This document shows, in pieces, positions 9,210 to 18,192 of a stretch of DNA of 64,000 nucleotides. Source of the DNA: an uncultured Kordia sp. (GTDB taxonomy: Bacteria; Bacteroidota; Bacteroidia; Flavobacteriales; Flavobacteriaceae); NCBI RefSeq assembly GCF_947489565.1, contig NZ_CANLEA010000009.1:1-64000 (forward strand), given 5' to 3'. The position numbers were made by a program, and so were the translations under genes. Each line of letters starts with the position of its first letter. The stretch's first letter is position 1. The notes below the pieces were generated by a model. The model saw nothing but the letters and a program-made list of their open reading frames with translations. It made no database searches and was not told the origin of the DNA.

Positions 9210-9638
9210 TTAATGTTGTTTCCCAGTTTTTGTTCGCAGTGTTATTTTCCCAATGTTGATTTTTTGAGCAGGTTTTAAATTGATAACTGCACCACTTTCC
9301 CAAACAATATATTTGTCCTTATAATAGTTTTTCTTGCCTGAAGGTAAATGCTCGTAGGTATAAGTTACTTTGTATTGAATTCCATCTACGGGCGTTTTTG
9401 AAAAATCACGATTCATTAAATGACCGCTAGTCTCTTTTGCTGTTATTTCAACATAAAATTTATAGTCCTTTTTAGTGTTCAACATTACTGTTCCTTCTTT
9501 TAACTCAAAATTAGTTTTGCTTAAACGTTCAGAGCTTTTCACAATATATATTGTTGTTTTTTGCAGGTTATCAGAATGTGTAAAGCCAAATAGAAAATTA
9601 CAAATAAGAACTAAAAAGAATAGTTTTTTAAGATTCAT
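9210..9638 (-). CDS. Secreted hypothetical protein, 142 aa
   Basis: A signal peptide is clear (KKLFFLVLICNFLFGFTHS), with no lipobox Cys. The mature part is a small beta-rich domain of about 120 residues ending in a basic tail. I do not recognise the family. The gene is separated by 103 bp from the polysaccharide operon and by 102 bp from the preceding small membrane protein gene, so it is probably its own unit. Its frame is intact and codon use matches neighbours. Confidence 0.6.
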   Translation of the reverse strand: MNLKKLFFLVLICNFLFGFTHSDNLQKTTIYIVKSSERLSKTNFELKEGTVMLNTKKDYKFYVEITAKETSGHLMNRDFSKTPVDGIQYKVTYTYEHLPSGKKNYYKDKYIVWESGAVINLKPAQKINIGKITLRTKTGKQH

Positions 9639-9740
9639 AGCATTGTGTGTTTTTTGATAATTATCGCTAAAGCTATGATACTATTTTTGTTAAATCAAAT
9701 AAATAACAAGGAATTAACACAGTACAAAAACTGTAAAAGG

Positions 9741-9980
9741 TTACGCTTTTTTTCGTGTCAAATGATAAATATTGATTCCGAAGATTGCTAAATTAGTAAT
9801 GATAATAGGCAAACCTACTCTTAAACTAGGTATCATAAATCCATATAATACAAATAGCAAACATCCAACTCCGTTGATCATTCGTAGTTTTCTTAAATCT
9901 TTCATAGTGAATGAAATTAATACTGCGAGTGACGCTAAATATCCTACCCATTCTAATGTTGTTATTCCTAGTATTTCCAT
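9741..9980 (-). CDS. Small YgjV/SemiSWEET-like membrane protein
   Basis: 79 aa with three hydrophobic helices (about residues 10-27, 34-52 and 55-73). The pattern WVGYLASLAVLISFTMKDLR-LRMINGVGCLLFVLYG is that of the YgjV family and of half-size (three-helix) PQ-loop/SemiSWEET-like proteins, which act as dimers; related flavobacterial proteins are often misnamed uroporphyrinogen decarboxylase. A transport role is possible but no substrate can be given. It lies just downstream of the typA terminator and is transcribed in the same direction. Confidence 0.65.
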   Translation of the reverse strand: MEILGITTLEWVGYLASLAVLISFTMKDLRKLRMINGVGCLLFVLYGFMIPSLRVGLPIIITNLAIFGINIYHLTRKKA

Positions 9981-10073
9981 GTTTTTCTTTTTGTTTATTT
10001 GTTTGTCGCTTTGCTCCTTTTTGTTTTTTTGTCGATTTGGCTTTTGTCATGACACCTTCAAAACCAAACAGCA

Positions 10074-10110
10074 AAAAAGGTTTCACTACATAGCGTAATG
10101 AAACCTTTTT
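10074..10110 (-). terminator. Rho-independent terminator of typA
   Basis: AAAAAGGTTTC (10074-10084) and GAAACCTTTTT (10100-10110) form an 11-bp perfect stem with a 15-nt loop. It has A-tract and T-tract on both sides, so it can work on either strand; the 3' end of typA is 21 bp away. Confidence 0.85.
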
Positions 10111-10130
10111 AATATTGTAAATCTTGTTTA

Positions 10131-11930
10131 TTAGATTGTTTTGTTACGCTTTCTTTCTACTTCCGTTAAGAATACTTTTCGTAAACGTAAGAAGTTTGGC
10201 GTTACTTCTACATATTCATCTTTTTGAATATATTCTAACGCTTCTTCTAATGAAAATTTGATTGCAGGAACAATTTTTGCTTTGTCATCTGCTCCAGAAG
10301 AACGTACGTTTGAAAGTTTTTTCGTTTTCGTAACGTTTACTGTCATATCATCTCTACGAGAGTTTTCGCCAATTACCTGACCTTCGTAAATATCTTCTCC
10401 TGGATCTACAAAGAACTTTCCTCTATCTTGTAATTTGTCAATAGAATATGGAATTGCAGTTCCTTTTTCCATAGATACTAACGAACCATTTTGACGTTCT
10501 GGAATTCCACCACGTAATGGTTGGTATTCTTTATATCTGTGTGCCATGATTGCTTCTCCAGCAGTTGCTGTTAACAATTGGTTACGCAATCCGATGATTC
10601 CTCTTGATGGAATTAAGAATTCGCATACCATACGCTCTCCTTTTGCTTCCATACTTAGCATTTCACCTTTACGAAGTGTTACCATTTCGATAGCTTTTCC
10701 AGATACATGTTCTGGTAAATCGATGGTTAACTCTTCAATTGGCTCACATTTTACACCATCAATTTCTTTGATAATTACTTGTGGCTGACCAATTTGCAAT
10801 TCGTATCCTTCTCTACGCATCGTTTCAATTAGTACTGATAAGTGTAATACACCTCTACCAAATACAATAAATTTATCTGCGCTATCAGTTTCGTTTACAC
10901 GTAAAGCTAAGTTTTTTTCTAGCTCTTTCATTAAACGATCTTTGATGTGACGTGATGTTACAAACTTTCCATCTTTTCCAAAGAAAGGTGAATCGTTAAT
11001 TGTGAACAACATACTCATTGTTGGCTCGTCAATAGCAATTGTTTTTAATCCTTCCGGATTTTCTAAGTCAGCAATTGTATCTCCAATTTCAAAACCTTCC
11101 AAACCAACTATTGCACAAATATCTCCCACTTGGATTTCAGAAACTTTCTTTCTTCCCAAGCCTTCAAATGTGTGCAATTCTTTGATTTTTGATTTGATGA
11201 TTGATTTATCGCGCTTTACTAGAGCAACTTGCATTCCTTCTTTTAATGATCCTCTTTGTAAACGACCAATAGCGATACGTCCTGTAAAAGAAGAATAATC
11301 TAAAGATGTAATCAACATTTGCGTGCTTCCTTCTTCAAATTCTGGTGATGGAATGTGTTCCATTACCATATCTAACAAAGGCTCAATGTTTTCAGTTTCA
11401 TTTTTCCAATCGTCAGACATCCAGTTGTTTTTAGCAGAACCATATACTGCTGGAAAATCTAACTGCCATTCTTCTGCTCCTAATTCGAACATTAGATCAA
11501 ATACTTTTTCATGTACTTCATCAGGCGTACAGTTTTCTTTGTCAACCTTATTAATAACCACACAAGGTTTCAATCCTAAATCAATTGCTTTTTGTAATAC
11601 AAAACGCGTTTGTGGCATTGGACCTTCAAAAGCATCAACTAATAATAAAACTCCATCAGCCATATTCAATACACGCTCTACTTCTCCACCGAAATCGGCG
11701 TGACCAGGTGTATCAATGATATTGATTTTAGTTCCTTTATAGTTTACAGATACATTTTTAGAGGTAATCGTAATTCCACGTTCACGTTCTAAGTCGTTGT
11801 TGTCAAGAATTAAATCTCCTGTATTTTCATTTTCACGAAATAATTGACAGTGATACATTATTTTATCAACCAACGTTGTTTTCCCGTGATCTACGTGCGC
11901 AATTATTGCAATATTTTTAATTGAAGTCAT
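10131..11930 (-). CDS. typA: Translational GTPase TypA/BipA
   Basis: 599 aa, full length for the family. Domains in order: GTPase with G1 AHVDHGKTTL (residues about 10-19), switch region RERGITITSK, G3 DTPGHADFGGE and G4 NKVDKENCTP, then EF-Tu domain 2-like barrel, EF-G domain III/V-like parts (FGRGVLHLSVLIETMRREGYE), and the TypA-specific C-terminal domain. It binds 70S ribosomes in a GTP-dependent way and assists 50S assembly and stress adaptation. It is a single-gene unit with its own -7 element (11953-11960) and a strong terminator (10074-10110). Confidence 0.97.
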   Translation of the reverse strand: MTSIKNIAIIAHVDHGKTTLVDKIMYHCQLFRENENTGDLILDNNDLERERGITITSKNVSVNYKGTKINIIDTPGHADFGGEVERVLNMADGVLLLVDAFEGPMPQTRFVLQKAIDLGLKPCVVINKVDKENCTPDEVHEKVFDLMFELGAEEWQLDFPAVYGSAKNNWMSDDWKNETENIEPLLDMVMEHIPSPEFEEGSTQMLITSLDYSSFTGRIAIGRLQRGSLKEGMQVALVKRDKSIIKSKIKELHTFEGLGRKKVSEIQVGDICAIVGLEGFEIGDTIADLENPEGLKTIAIDEPTMSMLFTINDSPFFGKDGKFVTSRHIKDRLMKELEKNLALRVNETDSADKFIVFGRGVLHLSVLIETMRREGYELQIGQPQVIIKEIDGVKCEPIEELTIDLPEHVSGKAIEMVTLRKGEMLSMEAKGERMVCEFLIPSRGIIGLRNQLLTATAGEAIMAHRYKEYQPLRGGIPERQNGSLVSMEKGTAIPYSIDKLQDRGKFFVDPGEDIYEGQVIGENSRRDDMTVNVTKTKKLSNVRSSGADDKAKIVPAIKFSLEEALEYIQKDEYVEVTPNFLRLRKVFLTEVERKRNKTI

Positions 11931-11952
11931 GTTGCCTCTATTTTTAAGCGTG

Positions 11953-11960
11953 CAAATGTA
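11953..11960 (-). promoter_or_regulatory. typA promoter -7 element
   Basis: On the minus strand TACATTTG, a perfect TAnnTTTG, lies 22 bp upstream of the typA ATG. A clear -33 TTTG at the usual distance was not seen. Confidence 0.5.
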
Positions 11961-12192
11961 CTGTTTATTTACTAGAGAAAAGAATTTTACTCACTTTTTA
12001 GGTTAATTTACTATTAATTAACATTTTAGACATTAGTTTCATGAATTGGTTTTTGACTTGATTTTGAATATTTTTTTGATGATATCTACTTATAACTGTA
12101 ACATTTTTGCTTGGTTGCAGTCTTATGTAAGGTAGCCAACGTAAATATTAATATTTTTATCGTGTTTTTATTTCAAAACATATAGATATTGT
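11961..12192. other. Divergent intergenic region between typA and DUF4836 gene
   Basis: Together with the flanking promoter elements this makes a 331-bp gene-free stretch (11931-12261). It is AT-rich and has no coding frame that I can support. Both neighbouring genes are transcribed outward with TAnnTTTG elements close to their starts. No conserved RNA structure or further operator was recognised. Confidence 0.5.
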
Positions 12193-12200
12193 TAAATTTG
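12193..12200 (+). promoter_or_regulatory. -7 element for the DUF4836 gene
   Basis: TAAATTTG followed by C matches TAnnTTTG and lies 61 bp upstream of the ATG at 12262. No convincing -33 element was found. Confidence 0.4.
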
Positions 12201-12261
12201 CATTCCTCCACTGATTAATGATAATAATAAACTATTGTAAACCTTTAAGACTTCATTTAAT

Positions 12262-13917
12262 ATGAAAAAAATTTTATACCTATTCGCAATCGCCATTTTG
12301 GTTGTTAGTTGTGGACAGAAGAGTTCTGAATCGTATTTTATTCCTAAAAATGCGATTGGAGTTATGTACATTAATCTAGAATCACTTTCAAAGAAGAGTA
12401 GTGATGTAGATTTTAAGAGTTTGAGCATTCATAAAATGATAGAGGAAAATGCTCCAAAAGAAATGAAACAATTCATGGATGAGCATATGACTGCTGAAAA
12501 CATCAATGCTACATTCCGTAAAGAACTTGTTTTAGGATTTATGTCAGTGAATCAAATGACGCCAATGGGAGGATTAATTTTGCCTATTAAAGATGCTGCT
12601 TCTTTTGAGAAAATGATAAAGCCAATGTTAGATCAAGCACCAGGAATTGAAAAACAAGAAGGTGTTGGAAAAGGTAGTGGATTTACAGTATATTCAAATA
12701 GAGAAATGGCCATTGGTTGGGACAATACAACTGCCTTAATTATTGGAGCACAAAATTTTGCAGGACAAGAGTTAATCGATTTAACGAATTTAAGTTCTGA
12801 TGAAAGCATCAATTCAGCTAATTATTTCAGTAGCTTTTTAGATAAAGGAAAAGATATGGGACTTCATATTTCATCTACTCCTTTAAGCAGATTAGCAGCT
12901 CCTTTCTTAATGGGATCTGGCGTAAATATGGATTTAAAGAATAATGATTTTGTATACTATAGTACGTTCGAAGAAGATCGTGTACTTACGGAAGCAAAAT
13001 TAAAAATGAATGATGACTTTAAGGAGGTTTCAGGTTATGAGAAATGGATGTCTACAGATTACGATGCTTCTTTATTAAATATGATGCCTAATGACGCTTC
13101 AATGGTCATGAAGTTTTCTGTTGATCCAACAGCAATGTACAAGCATTTTGAAGGACTTCAAGACAGTAAAGTATTTCCAGAAATGGCTAAAGGACAGTTA
13201 AAAATGGGACTTCGTCAAATGAATCGTGAAATGAAGCGTGAAATTGGAATGACCATGGAAGAAGTTGCTGGTATTTTTGAAGGAACAATGATGATGGGAA
13301 TGACCAAAGGTGTTAAAGTTAAAGATAGTGTATATACTTATAACTACGACGGTCCAGAATATGAAGTGTACGAAAGAGAAATGCCATATATGTATGTTGC
13401 CCTTTCTATTAAAGATCAAGCAAAGTTTGATAATATATTAAACATGATCATGAAAAAAGAGGCGCCAATGGAAACTAAAGGAAAGAATTATTTTCAGTTA
13501 GAAAAAGATGCCTTTTTAGTAATTAAAGATGGGAAGCTTTTCTTCACAAATAATGGTGCTAAAGCAGATGAAGTTTATAATAGTGGAAAATTAGCATCAA
13601 ATCTTTCTGGTTTCGAGCACAAATCAAAAATGAGCAACTCTATGTACATGTACATGAAGTCTGATTTTTACAAAGCGTACAGCGGTATGCTTGATGGATT
13701 AAATCCTTATGCAAGATATGGAAACGGAGGTTTAGACATGGCTTCTATGAGCGATACTTACATGCAATACTTTGGTGATAGCCATGTAACTATGGGAACT
13801 GATGGAATGGAAATGTATTCATACACAAAAGGTGAAGGAAATTCATTAGTACGTATGATTATGTATTCAGATGCATTGGTTAAAGAAATGTCTAAAATGA
13901 TGCCTTCTTCTTACTAA
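12262..13917 (+). CDS. DUF4836 family lipoprotein
   Basis: 551 aa. SPII signal with lipobox VVSC (Cys17) followed by the typical start SYFIPKNAIGVMYINLESLS of the DUF4836 family, a Bacteroidota-specific group of outer-membrane-associated lipoproteins of unknown function. The mature part is rich in methionine (many MMMGM/MYMYM runs), which is a feature of the family's repeats of a beta-alpha fold related to outer-membrane assembly chaperone-like modules. It is followed after 28 bp by an ABC transporter pair on the same strand and may be co-transcribed with it. Confidence 0.88.
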   Translation: MKKILYLFAIAILVVSCGQKSSESYFIPKNAIGVMYINLESLSKKSSDVDFKSLSIHKMIEENAPKEMKQFMDEHMTAENINATFRKELVLGFMSVNQMTPMGGLILPIKDAASFEKMIKPMLDQAPGIEKQEGVGKGSGFTVYSNREMAIGWDNTTALIIGAQNFAGQELIDLTNLSSDESINSANYFSSFLDKGKDMGLHISSTPLSRLAAPFLMGSGVNMDLKNNDFVYYSTFEEDRVLTEAKLKMNDDFKEVSGYEKWMSTDYDASLLNMMPNDASMVMKFSVDPTAMYKHFEGLQDSKVFPEMAKGQLKMGLRQMNREMKREIGMTMEEVAGIFEGTMMMGMTKGVKVKDSVYTYNYDGPEYEVYEREMPYMYVALSIKDQAKFDNILNMIMKKEAPMETKGKNYFQLEKDAFLVIKDGKLFFTNNGAKADEVYNSGKLASNLSGFEHKSKMSNSMYMYMKSDFYKAYSGMLDGLNPYARYGNGGLDMASMSDTYMQYFGDSHVTMGTDGMEMYSYTKGEGNSLVRMIMYSDALVKEMSKMMPSSY

Positions 13918-13945
13918 TACTTGGGTTTCCAAGATTTCTTAGAGC

Positions 13946-14578
13946 GTGACGATACAAATAGAATCAATAATTCCAACATACTTTACTCCAGCTTCATCAG
14001 AAGTCTGGAGTAAAGTTTTTTCTTTAGAATCTGGTTCAAGGTATTTAGTGAAAGCTGCTTCTGGAAGTGGTAAAAGTTCGTTCTTTAATTTTTTATACGG
14101 TTTAAATAATAAATTCACAGGCACCATTCAATTTGATGCAAAAGATATTGCATCGCTTACAGAACCTGAATGGACACAACTTAGACGCGAAAAAATAAGC
14201 ATTGTGTTTCAAGGATTGCGCTTGTTTCCTGAATTGACCGCACTTGAGAATATTCAGCTTAAAAATCAATTGACACAACATAAGACGGAAGCGGAGATTT
14301 TAGCGTATATGAAACGCTTAGATGTGGATCAATTGGCGCATAAAAAAGCAGATACTTTATCGTATGGACAACAACAACGCGTTGCCATTGTACGTGCTTT
14401 GTGTCAACCTTTTGAATTATTATTGTTAGATGAACCTTTTAGTCATATTGACGATGTTCAGATTGATAATGCCACTTCGCTTATTTTGGAAGAAGTTGCA
14501 CAACGAAATGCTACTTTGGTCATTGCCAGTTTAGGGAATTCGTATAATATTGACTATACAAAAACATTGCTATTGTGA
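13946..14578 (+). CDS. ABC transporter ATP-binding protein (LolD/MacB-like), H-loop atypical
   Basis: 210 aa with Walker A AASGSGKSS (residues 37-45), Q-loop IVFQGLRLFPEL, signature LSYGQQQRVAIVRAL and Walker B LLLLDEPFSHID. The usual switch histidine after Walker B is not visible: the position expected to read 'THD' reads IASLGNS. It starts with GTG and its stop overlaps the GTG of the permease gene (GTGA), so the two subunits are coupled. With an FtsX-like partner it probably forms a MacB/LolCDE-type mechanotransmission complex rather than a substrate channel. The substrate is unknown. The N-terminus is shorter and less conserved than in LolD. Confidence 0.8.
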   Translation: MTIQIESIIPTYFTPASSEVWSKVFSLESGSRYLVKAASGSGKSSFFNFLYGLNNKFTGTIQFDAKDIASLTEPEWTQLRREKISIVFQGLRLFPELTALENIQLKNQLTQHKTEAEILAYMKRLDVDQLAHKKADTLSYGQQQRVAIVRALCQPFELLLLDEPFSHIDDVQIDNATSLILEEVAQRNATLVIASLGNSYNIDYTKTLLL

Positions 14579-15768
14579 TTGGGAACTTGCTACATAAACA
14601 AATTCACTTTTCGCAATTGTTATTTTTTGCGTTGACTTCTAGTTTAGGGCTGGGAATTTTACTTGTTGTTTTTCAGCTTTTCATTGATACGCAATCACTT
14701 TTTAATTCTTCTAGTGATTTATTAAGTAATCAAACCGTTATTATTTCAAAAGAAATAGGCCGTGACAATGCGTTTACCAAAGAGGAAATTGAAATTCTGA
14801 AACAACAAGAATTTGTAAAAAAAGTTGGTGGTTTTACCAATGGAACTTACAGAGTGAAAGGAAGTGTTGCTTTAATGGGAATGGGCGGAATTAGTACGGA
14901 TATGTTTTTAGAATCGGTTTCTGATCGTTTTATTGATGTTCAGAATGAGAACTGGAAATGGACACCGAGTTCAAGAAAGGTTCCGATTATCATTCCAAAA
15001 AATTATATTGATTTATACAATTACGGATTTGCGCCTGGCGCAGGTTTGCCACAGATTGACACTAATATAATTCGAGAAATTCCTATTGAACTCAATCTTA
15101 TTGGAACTTCCGAAAGAAGAATATACAACGCTTATATTCTAGCGACTTCCGAAAAAATCAATACGATATTGGTGCCAAAGTCATTCTTAGATTATACCAA
15201 TAACTTACTGAGTCCAGATAAAGAAGTGAATATTTCACGCGTTATTATGGAAGTTACCAATCCTTCTGACCCAAAATTGTTAGATTTTTTAGAAAAAAAC
15301 AAGTATCAATACTTTCAAAGTGAGCTTTTAAGTTCGCGTATAAGCTACTTTTTACAATTGGTTTTAAGCATTGTTTTAGGGATTGGAATTTTGATCACAA
15401 TATTATCTATTACCTTGGTAATTACCAATATCAATCTTCTTATTTTAAAGAACAAACAAACCATTTGTCAGTTATACTTCTTAGGCTTTTCGCGCAAGCA
15501 AATTGCTGCTGTATATCACAAAATATCTTATAAAATTTTAGCAGTTTCTATTTCCTTTGCATTCATTCTTGTCGTGATTTGTAAATTTTCTTTTGCGCCA
15601 TTTTTTGATAATTTAGGTGTAAAAACAAATGCTTATTCATTGATATATGTTTTCATTGCTGCTATTGTATTGTTTGTTGTTCTGGCTTGGTATTACACCA
15701 AACATACCAATAAGAAAATTGCACAAATGACTGCTGTAAATACAAGCTTACTTACTACTGAAATTTAG
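14575..15768 (+). CDS. FtsX-like ABC transporter permease
   Basis: 397 aa. One N-terminal TM helix (about residues 12-36), a periplasmic domain of about 210 residues (MacB-PCD type), then three C-terminal TM helices (about 255-285, 305-335 and 345-372) with KQTICQLYFLGFSRKQIAAVY, the coupling region typical of FtsX/LolC/MacB permeases. The GTG start overlaps the stop of the ATPase gene. A single such permease would act as a homodimer. It ends only 2 bp before the kdsA -7 element, so kdsA is a separate unit. Function inferred from fold only. Confidence 0.8.
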   Translation: MIGNLLHKQIHFSQLLFFALTSSLGLGILLVVFQLFIDTQSLFNSSSDLLSNQTVIISKEIGRDNAFTKEEIEILKQQEFVKKVGGFTNGTYRVKGSVALMGMGGISTDMFLESVSDRFIDVQNENWKWTPSSRKVPIIIPKNYIDLYNYGFAPGAGLPQIDTNIIREIPIELNLIGTSERRIYNAYILATSEKINTILVPKSFLDYTNNLLSPDKEVNISRVIMEVTNPSDPKLLDFLEKNKYQYFQSELLSSRISYFLQLVLSIVLGIGILITILSITLVITNINLLILKNKQTICQLYFLGFSRKQIAAVYHKISYKILAVSISFAFILVVICKFSFAPFFDNLGVKTNAYSLIYVFIAAIVLFVVLAWYYTKHTNKKIAQMTAVNTSLLTTEI

Positions 15769-15770
15769 TG

Positions 15771-15778
15771 TATCTTTG
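15771..15778 (+). promoter_or_regulatory. kdsA promoter -7 element
   Basis: TATCTTTG, a perfect TAnnTTTG, followed by CA, lies 17 bp upstream of the kdsA ATG and directly after the permease stop codon. Confidence 0.55.
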
Positions 15779-15795
15779 CAGCAAATTTACAATTT

Positions 15796-16614
15796 ATGCA
15801 ACTGAGTTCTATTCCAAAAATAAAACATACTACATCCGACAATTTCTTTTTATTAGCAGGTCCATGCGCTATTGAAAGCGAAGATATGGCATTGCGCATT
15901 GCTGAAAAAGTTGTTGCAATCACAGATAAATTAGAAATTCCGTATGTATTCAAAGGAAGCTTTAAGAAAGCCAATCGTAGTCGTATTGATAGTTTTACCG
16001 GTATTGGCGACGAAAAGGCTTTAGAGATTCTTAAAAAGGTTTCTGAGACCTTTGACGTACCAACAATTACTGACATTCATGAAGCATCTGATGCTGCAAA
16101 AGCTGCGGCTTATGTAGATGTATTACAAATTCCAGCCTTTTTAGTGCGTCAAACCGATTTAGTCGTTGCTGCTGCAAAAACTGGAAAAGTGGTGAATTTG
16201 AAAAAAGGACAATTTATGAGTCCTGAAAGCATGCAACATGCCGTAAAAAAAGTACATGATGCTGGAAATGAAAATGCTTGGATTACCGATAGAGGAACCA
16301 TGTTTGGCTACCAAGATATGATTGTAGATTTTCGCGGAATTCCAACCATGAAACAGTTTGCGCCAACTGTATTGGATGTTACGCATTCATTACAACAACC
16401 TAATCAATCGAGCGGTGTAACTGGTGGAAGACCTGAAATGATTGAAACTATTGCACGTGCTGGTGTCGTAAATAACGTAGATGGATTGTTTATTGAAACA
16501 CATTTTGATCCAGCAAATGCCAAAAGTGATGGTGCAAATATGTTACATTTAGATCATTTGGAGAATTTATTGAGCAATTTGGTTAAGATTCGTAAGACGA
16601 TTAAGTCTCTTTAG
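15796..16614 (+). CDS. kdsA: 3-deoxy-8-phosphooctulonate synthase
   Basis: 272 aa, normal length. KdsA condenses arabinose-5-phosphate with phosphoenolpyruvate to Kdo-8-phosphate, the first step toward the Kdo of lipopolysaccharide. The active-site start LLAGPCAIES, the phosphate-binding YVFKGSFKKANRSR, the KGQFM loop and ITDRGTMFGYQDMIVDFRGI are all present. Cys24 in AGPCAIES is the metal ligand of the metal-dependent class of KdsA (metal-independent enzymes have Asn there). It has its own -7 element and a terminator after a TTAGACTT-rich tail. Confidence 0.96.
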   Translation: MQLSSIPKIKHTTSDNFFLLAGPCAIESEDMALRIAEKVVAITDKLEIPYVFKGSFKKANRSRIDSFTGIGDEKALEILKKVSETFDVPTITDIHEASDAAKAAAYVDVLQIPAFLVRQTDLVVAAAKTGKVVNLKKGQFMSPESMQHAVKKVHDAGNENAWITDRGTMFGYQDMIVDFRGIPTMKQFAPTVLDVTHSLQQPNQSSGVTGGRPEMIETIARAGVVNNVDGLFIETHFDPANAKSDGANMLHLDHLENLLSNLVKIRKTIKSL

Positions 16615-16661
16615 ACTTTGTTAGACTTCTTAGATTATTAGACTTGTTGGAATTTTAGACA
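16611..16661. repeat. Degenerate TTAGACTT short repeats
   Basis: TTAGACTT occurs at 16611, 16621 and 16638, with variants at 16630 and 16655, giving a rough period of 8-10 bp after the kdsA stop. Probably a simple sequence that expanded between the gene and its terminator; no function is evident. Confidence 0.4.
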
Positions 16662-16677
16662 AACTTTTAGATATATG

Positions 16678-16706
16678 GCCGTTAGTAAAAACTAGCGGCT
16701 TTTTTT
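16678..16706 (+). terminator. Bidirectional terminator between kdsA and the DUF1801 gene
   Basis: GCCGTTAGT and ACTAGCGGC pair around an AAAA loop, with one G-T pair, and are followed by seven T. The stop codon of the minus-strand gene (16682-16684) lies inside the stem, so both convergent genes share it. Confidence 0.75.
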
Positions 16707-17029
16707 ATGACTTCAAAGAAAATATTGTCATTGATATCATTTACTGTTGTGTATCGTAATGAAGCCATGACTTTTCTTTTTTCTGTGACGAGATATTCTT
16801 TATGAATATGTATTTCGCCACCTTTTACAATGCCTACATCTACAAACTTCTTTTTATGGCTTGCGTTGAGATAACAAAATGGTTTTCCTTTGTAGTAGTA
16901 AAACGGAATTCTGTATTTATACTTTAACTCTACTTCTGGTACCACATGTTCCATCAATACTTGTATTTCTAGTAAGATTGATTTGTACGGTTCTGGTTGT
17001 TCTAATATGTAGGTTTCTGCCGGATTCAT
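16682..17029 (-). CDS. DUF1801 domain protein
   Basis: 115 aa. The start (NPAETYILEQPEPYKSILLEI), the central VPEVELKYKYRIPFYYYKGKPFCYLN and the later VDVGIVKGGEI match the DUF1801/YdhG-like fold, a small cytoplasmic domain of unknown function that is common in Bacteroidota and related to frataxin-like folds. No catalytic residues known. It converges with kdsA and is divergently separated by only 27 bp from the upstream lipoprotein gene end, so it may be the distal gene of that transcript. Confidence 0.8.
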   Translation of the reverse strand: MNPAETYILEQPEPYKSILLEIQVLMEHVVPEVELKYKYRIPFYYYKGKPFCYLNASHKKKFVDVGIVKGGEIHIHKEYLVTEKRKVMASLRYTTVNDINDNIFFEVIKKAASFY

Positions 17030-17056
17030 AACGGAAGATAAAGTTAGGATATTTTT

Positions 17057-18043
17057 TTATTTTAACTTTAGCGTACTCGTTAACTTTTTGATTTCTTTTA
17101 AATTCTCTTCAAAGTCAGACTTAACAATTCCTTGTATCGTAATTATTCTTTCATAATCAGCAGCAACCATTACATACATGATCATTTTTTCACCTTTAAA
17201 AGTTCCATGTACGTCTATTTCGTAGGTTCTGACGTCATCGACTACTTTCGTTGATTTATTTTTAATTTCTGATACTACCAAGCTTTTCTTTTCCAAACCA
17301 CTTATAATCCTTTCTGCTGTGCTTCTGAGCGTCATGCTTCCATCAATTGGTAAAGTGTTTACCATTACCATCGGTTCATTTCCATAAGATTCTTTATCAA
17401 CACCATCAATAGTATACATCATGATACTTGCGGCTGCTTTTGCAAACTTAAATTTAGAACTGCTGTCATCGAGTGTAAACTGTGCCGTTTCTAATGGATT
17501 TATTGTAAAATCTTTATCGTAGTAAATTGTTTGTAATGATTTTTTAAGTTCAGCACCAGTATGCTTATCAGAAGCAGGAAATACTGCCATGACCATGGTG
17601 CAAAATGTAGTATCTCCAAAAATTAAATTAATTACTTTCAAATTATTATCACCTTCTATTATTGAATATTTAGCGGGATAATTATTGGCTTTCATTTCTT
17701 TATATTCATATACTTTTACACCGCTATTTTTTAAAGCTTCTTTGCTATATGTTTTTCCATTTGAGTAGAAATCTCCTCCTATAAGATCAAAAACTTGAAT
17801 GCCCATATCATCTTTTTCTAAGCCAGACATTGACTTGGATACTTTAAAACCTTTTGGAGGAATGATAAAAAGACGCGTTCCTGGAATATTGATATGTTTA
17901 CTTGTTTTTTTATTGATTGTAAATTCTTCTTCACTAGCGACACTTGTTTCTTTCGCTTCATTTTCATTTTTTGTTGTCTTACCTTTTTCAGTACAGGCAG
18001 ATACAAAAACAACAAGTAACACTAGCAGGATTCTAATATTCAT
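17057..18043 (-). CDS. Lipoprotein of unknown function
   Basis: 328 aa from the preferred start at 18043, which gives a clean SPII signal (NIRILLVLLVVFVSAC, lipid Cys at about residue 17); an upstream ATG at 18076 would add 11 residues before the signal and is less likely. After a Lys/Glu-rich linker comes a domain starting HINIPGTRLFIIPPKGFKVS, followed by two further beta-rich parts. I do not recognise a named family, although the IPGT-LF--PP-GF opening recurs in flavobacterial lipoproteins. The gene is probably outer-membrane-anchored facing the periplasm. Confidence 0.7.
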   Translation of the reverse strand: MNIRILLVLLVVFVSACTEKGKTTKNENEAKETSVASEEEFTINKKTSKHINIPGTRLFIIPPKGFKVSKSMSGLEKDDMGIQVFDLIGGDFYSNGKTYSKEALKNSGVKVYEYKEMKANNYPAKYSIIEGDNNLKVINLIFGDTTFCTMVMAVFPASDKHTGAELKKSLQTIYYDKDFTINPLETAQFTLDDSSSKFKFAKAAASIMMYTIDGVDKESYGNEPMVMVNTLPIDGSMTLRSTAERIISGLEKKSLVVSEIKNKSTKVVDDVRTYEIDVHGTFKGEKMIMYVMVAADYERIITIQGIVKSDFEENLKEIKKLTSTLKLK

Positions 18044-18130
18044 AGTATAAGTATTGATTCTCTTTATGTGTGCCAATGTATCTATTTTTGTTACAATTTA
18101 GCAGCTATGTTTTTTGAATTGTTTTCAAAT

Positions 18131-18162
18131 AAAAAAGAGCTTACAAATGCAAGCCCTTTTTT
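18131..18162 (-). terminator. Terminator of the Cys-rich peptide gene
   Basis: On the minus strand AAAAAAGGGCTT pairs with AAGCTCTTTTTT with one mismatch and an 8-nt loop, ending in a T-tract. It lies 31 bp after the stop of the 18193-18489 gene. Confidence 0.75.
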
Positions 18163-18192
18163 AATATGGTAGTTTTCTTCAAATTTTAATTT

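Noticed and set aside
9826-10098. Overlapping frames on both strands next to the YgjV-like gene
   Set aside because: Low-complexity poly-pyrimidine tract with the typA terminator inside; no homology pattern and they overlap a better-supported gene.
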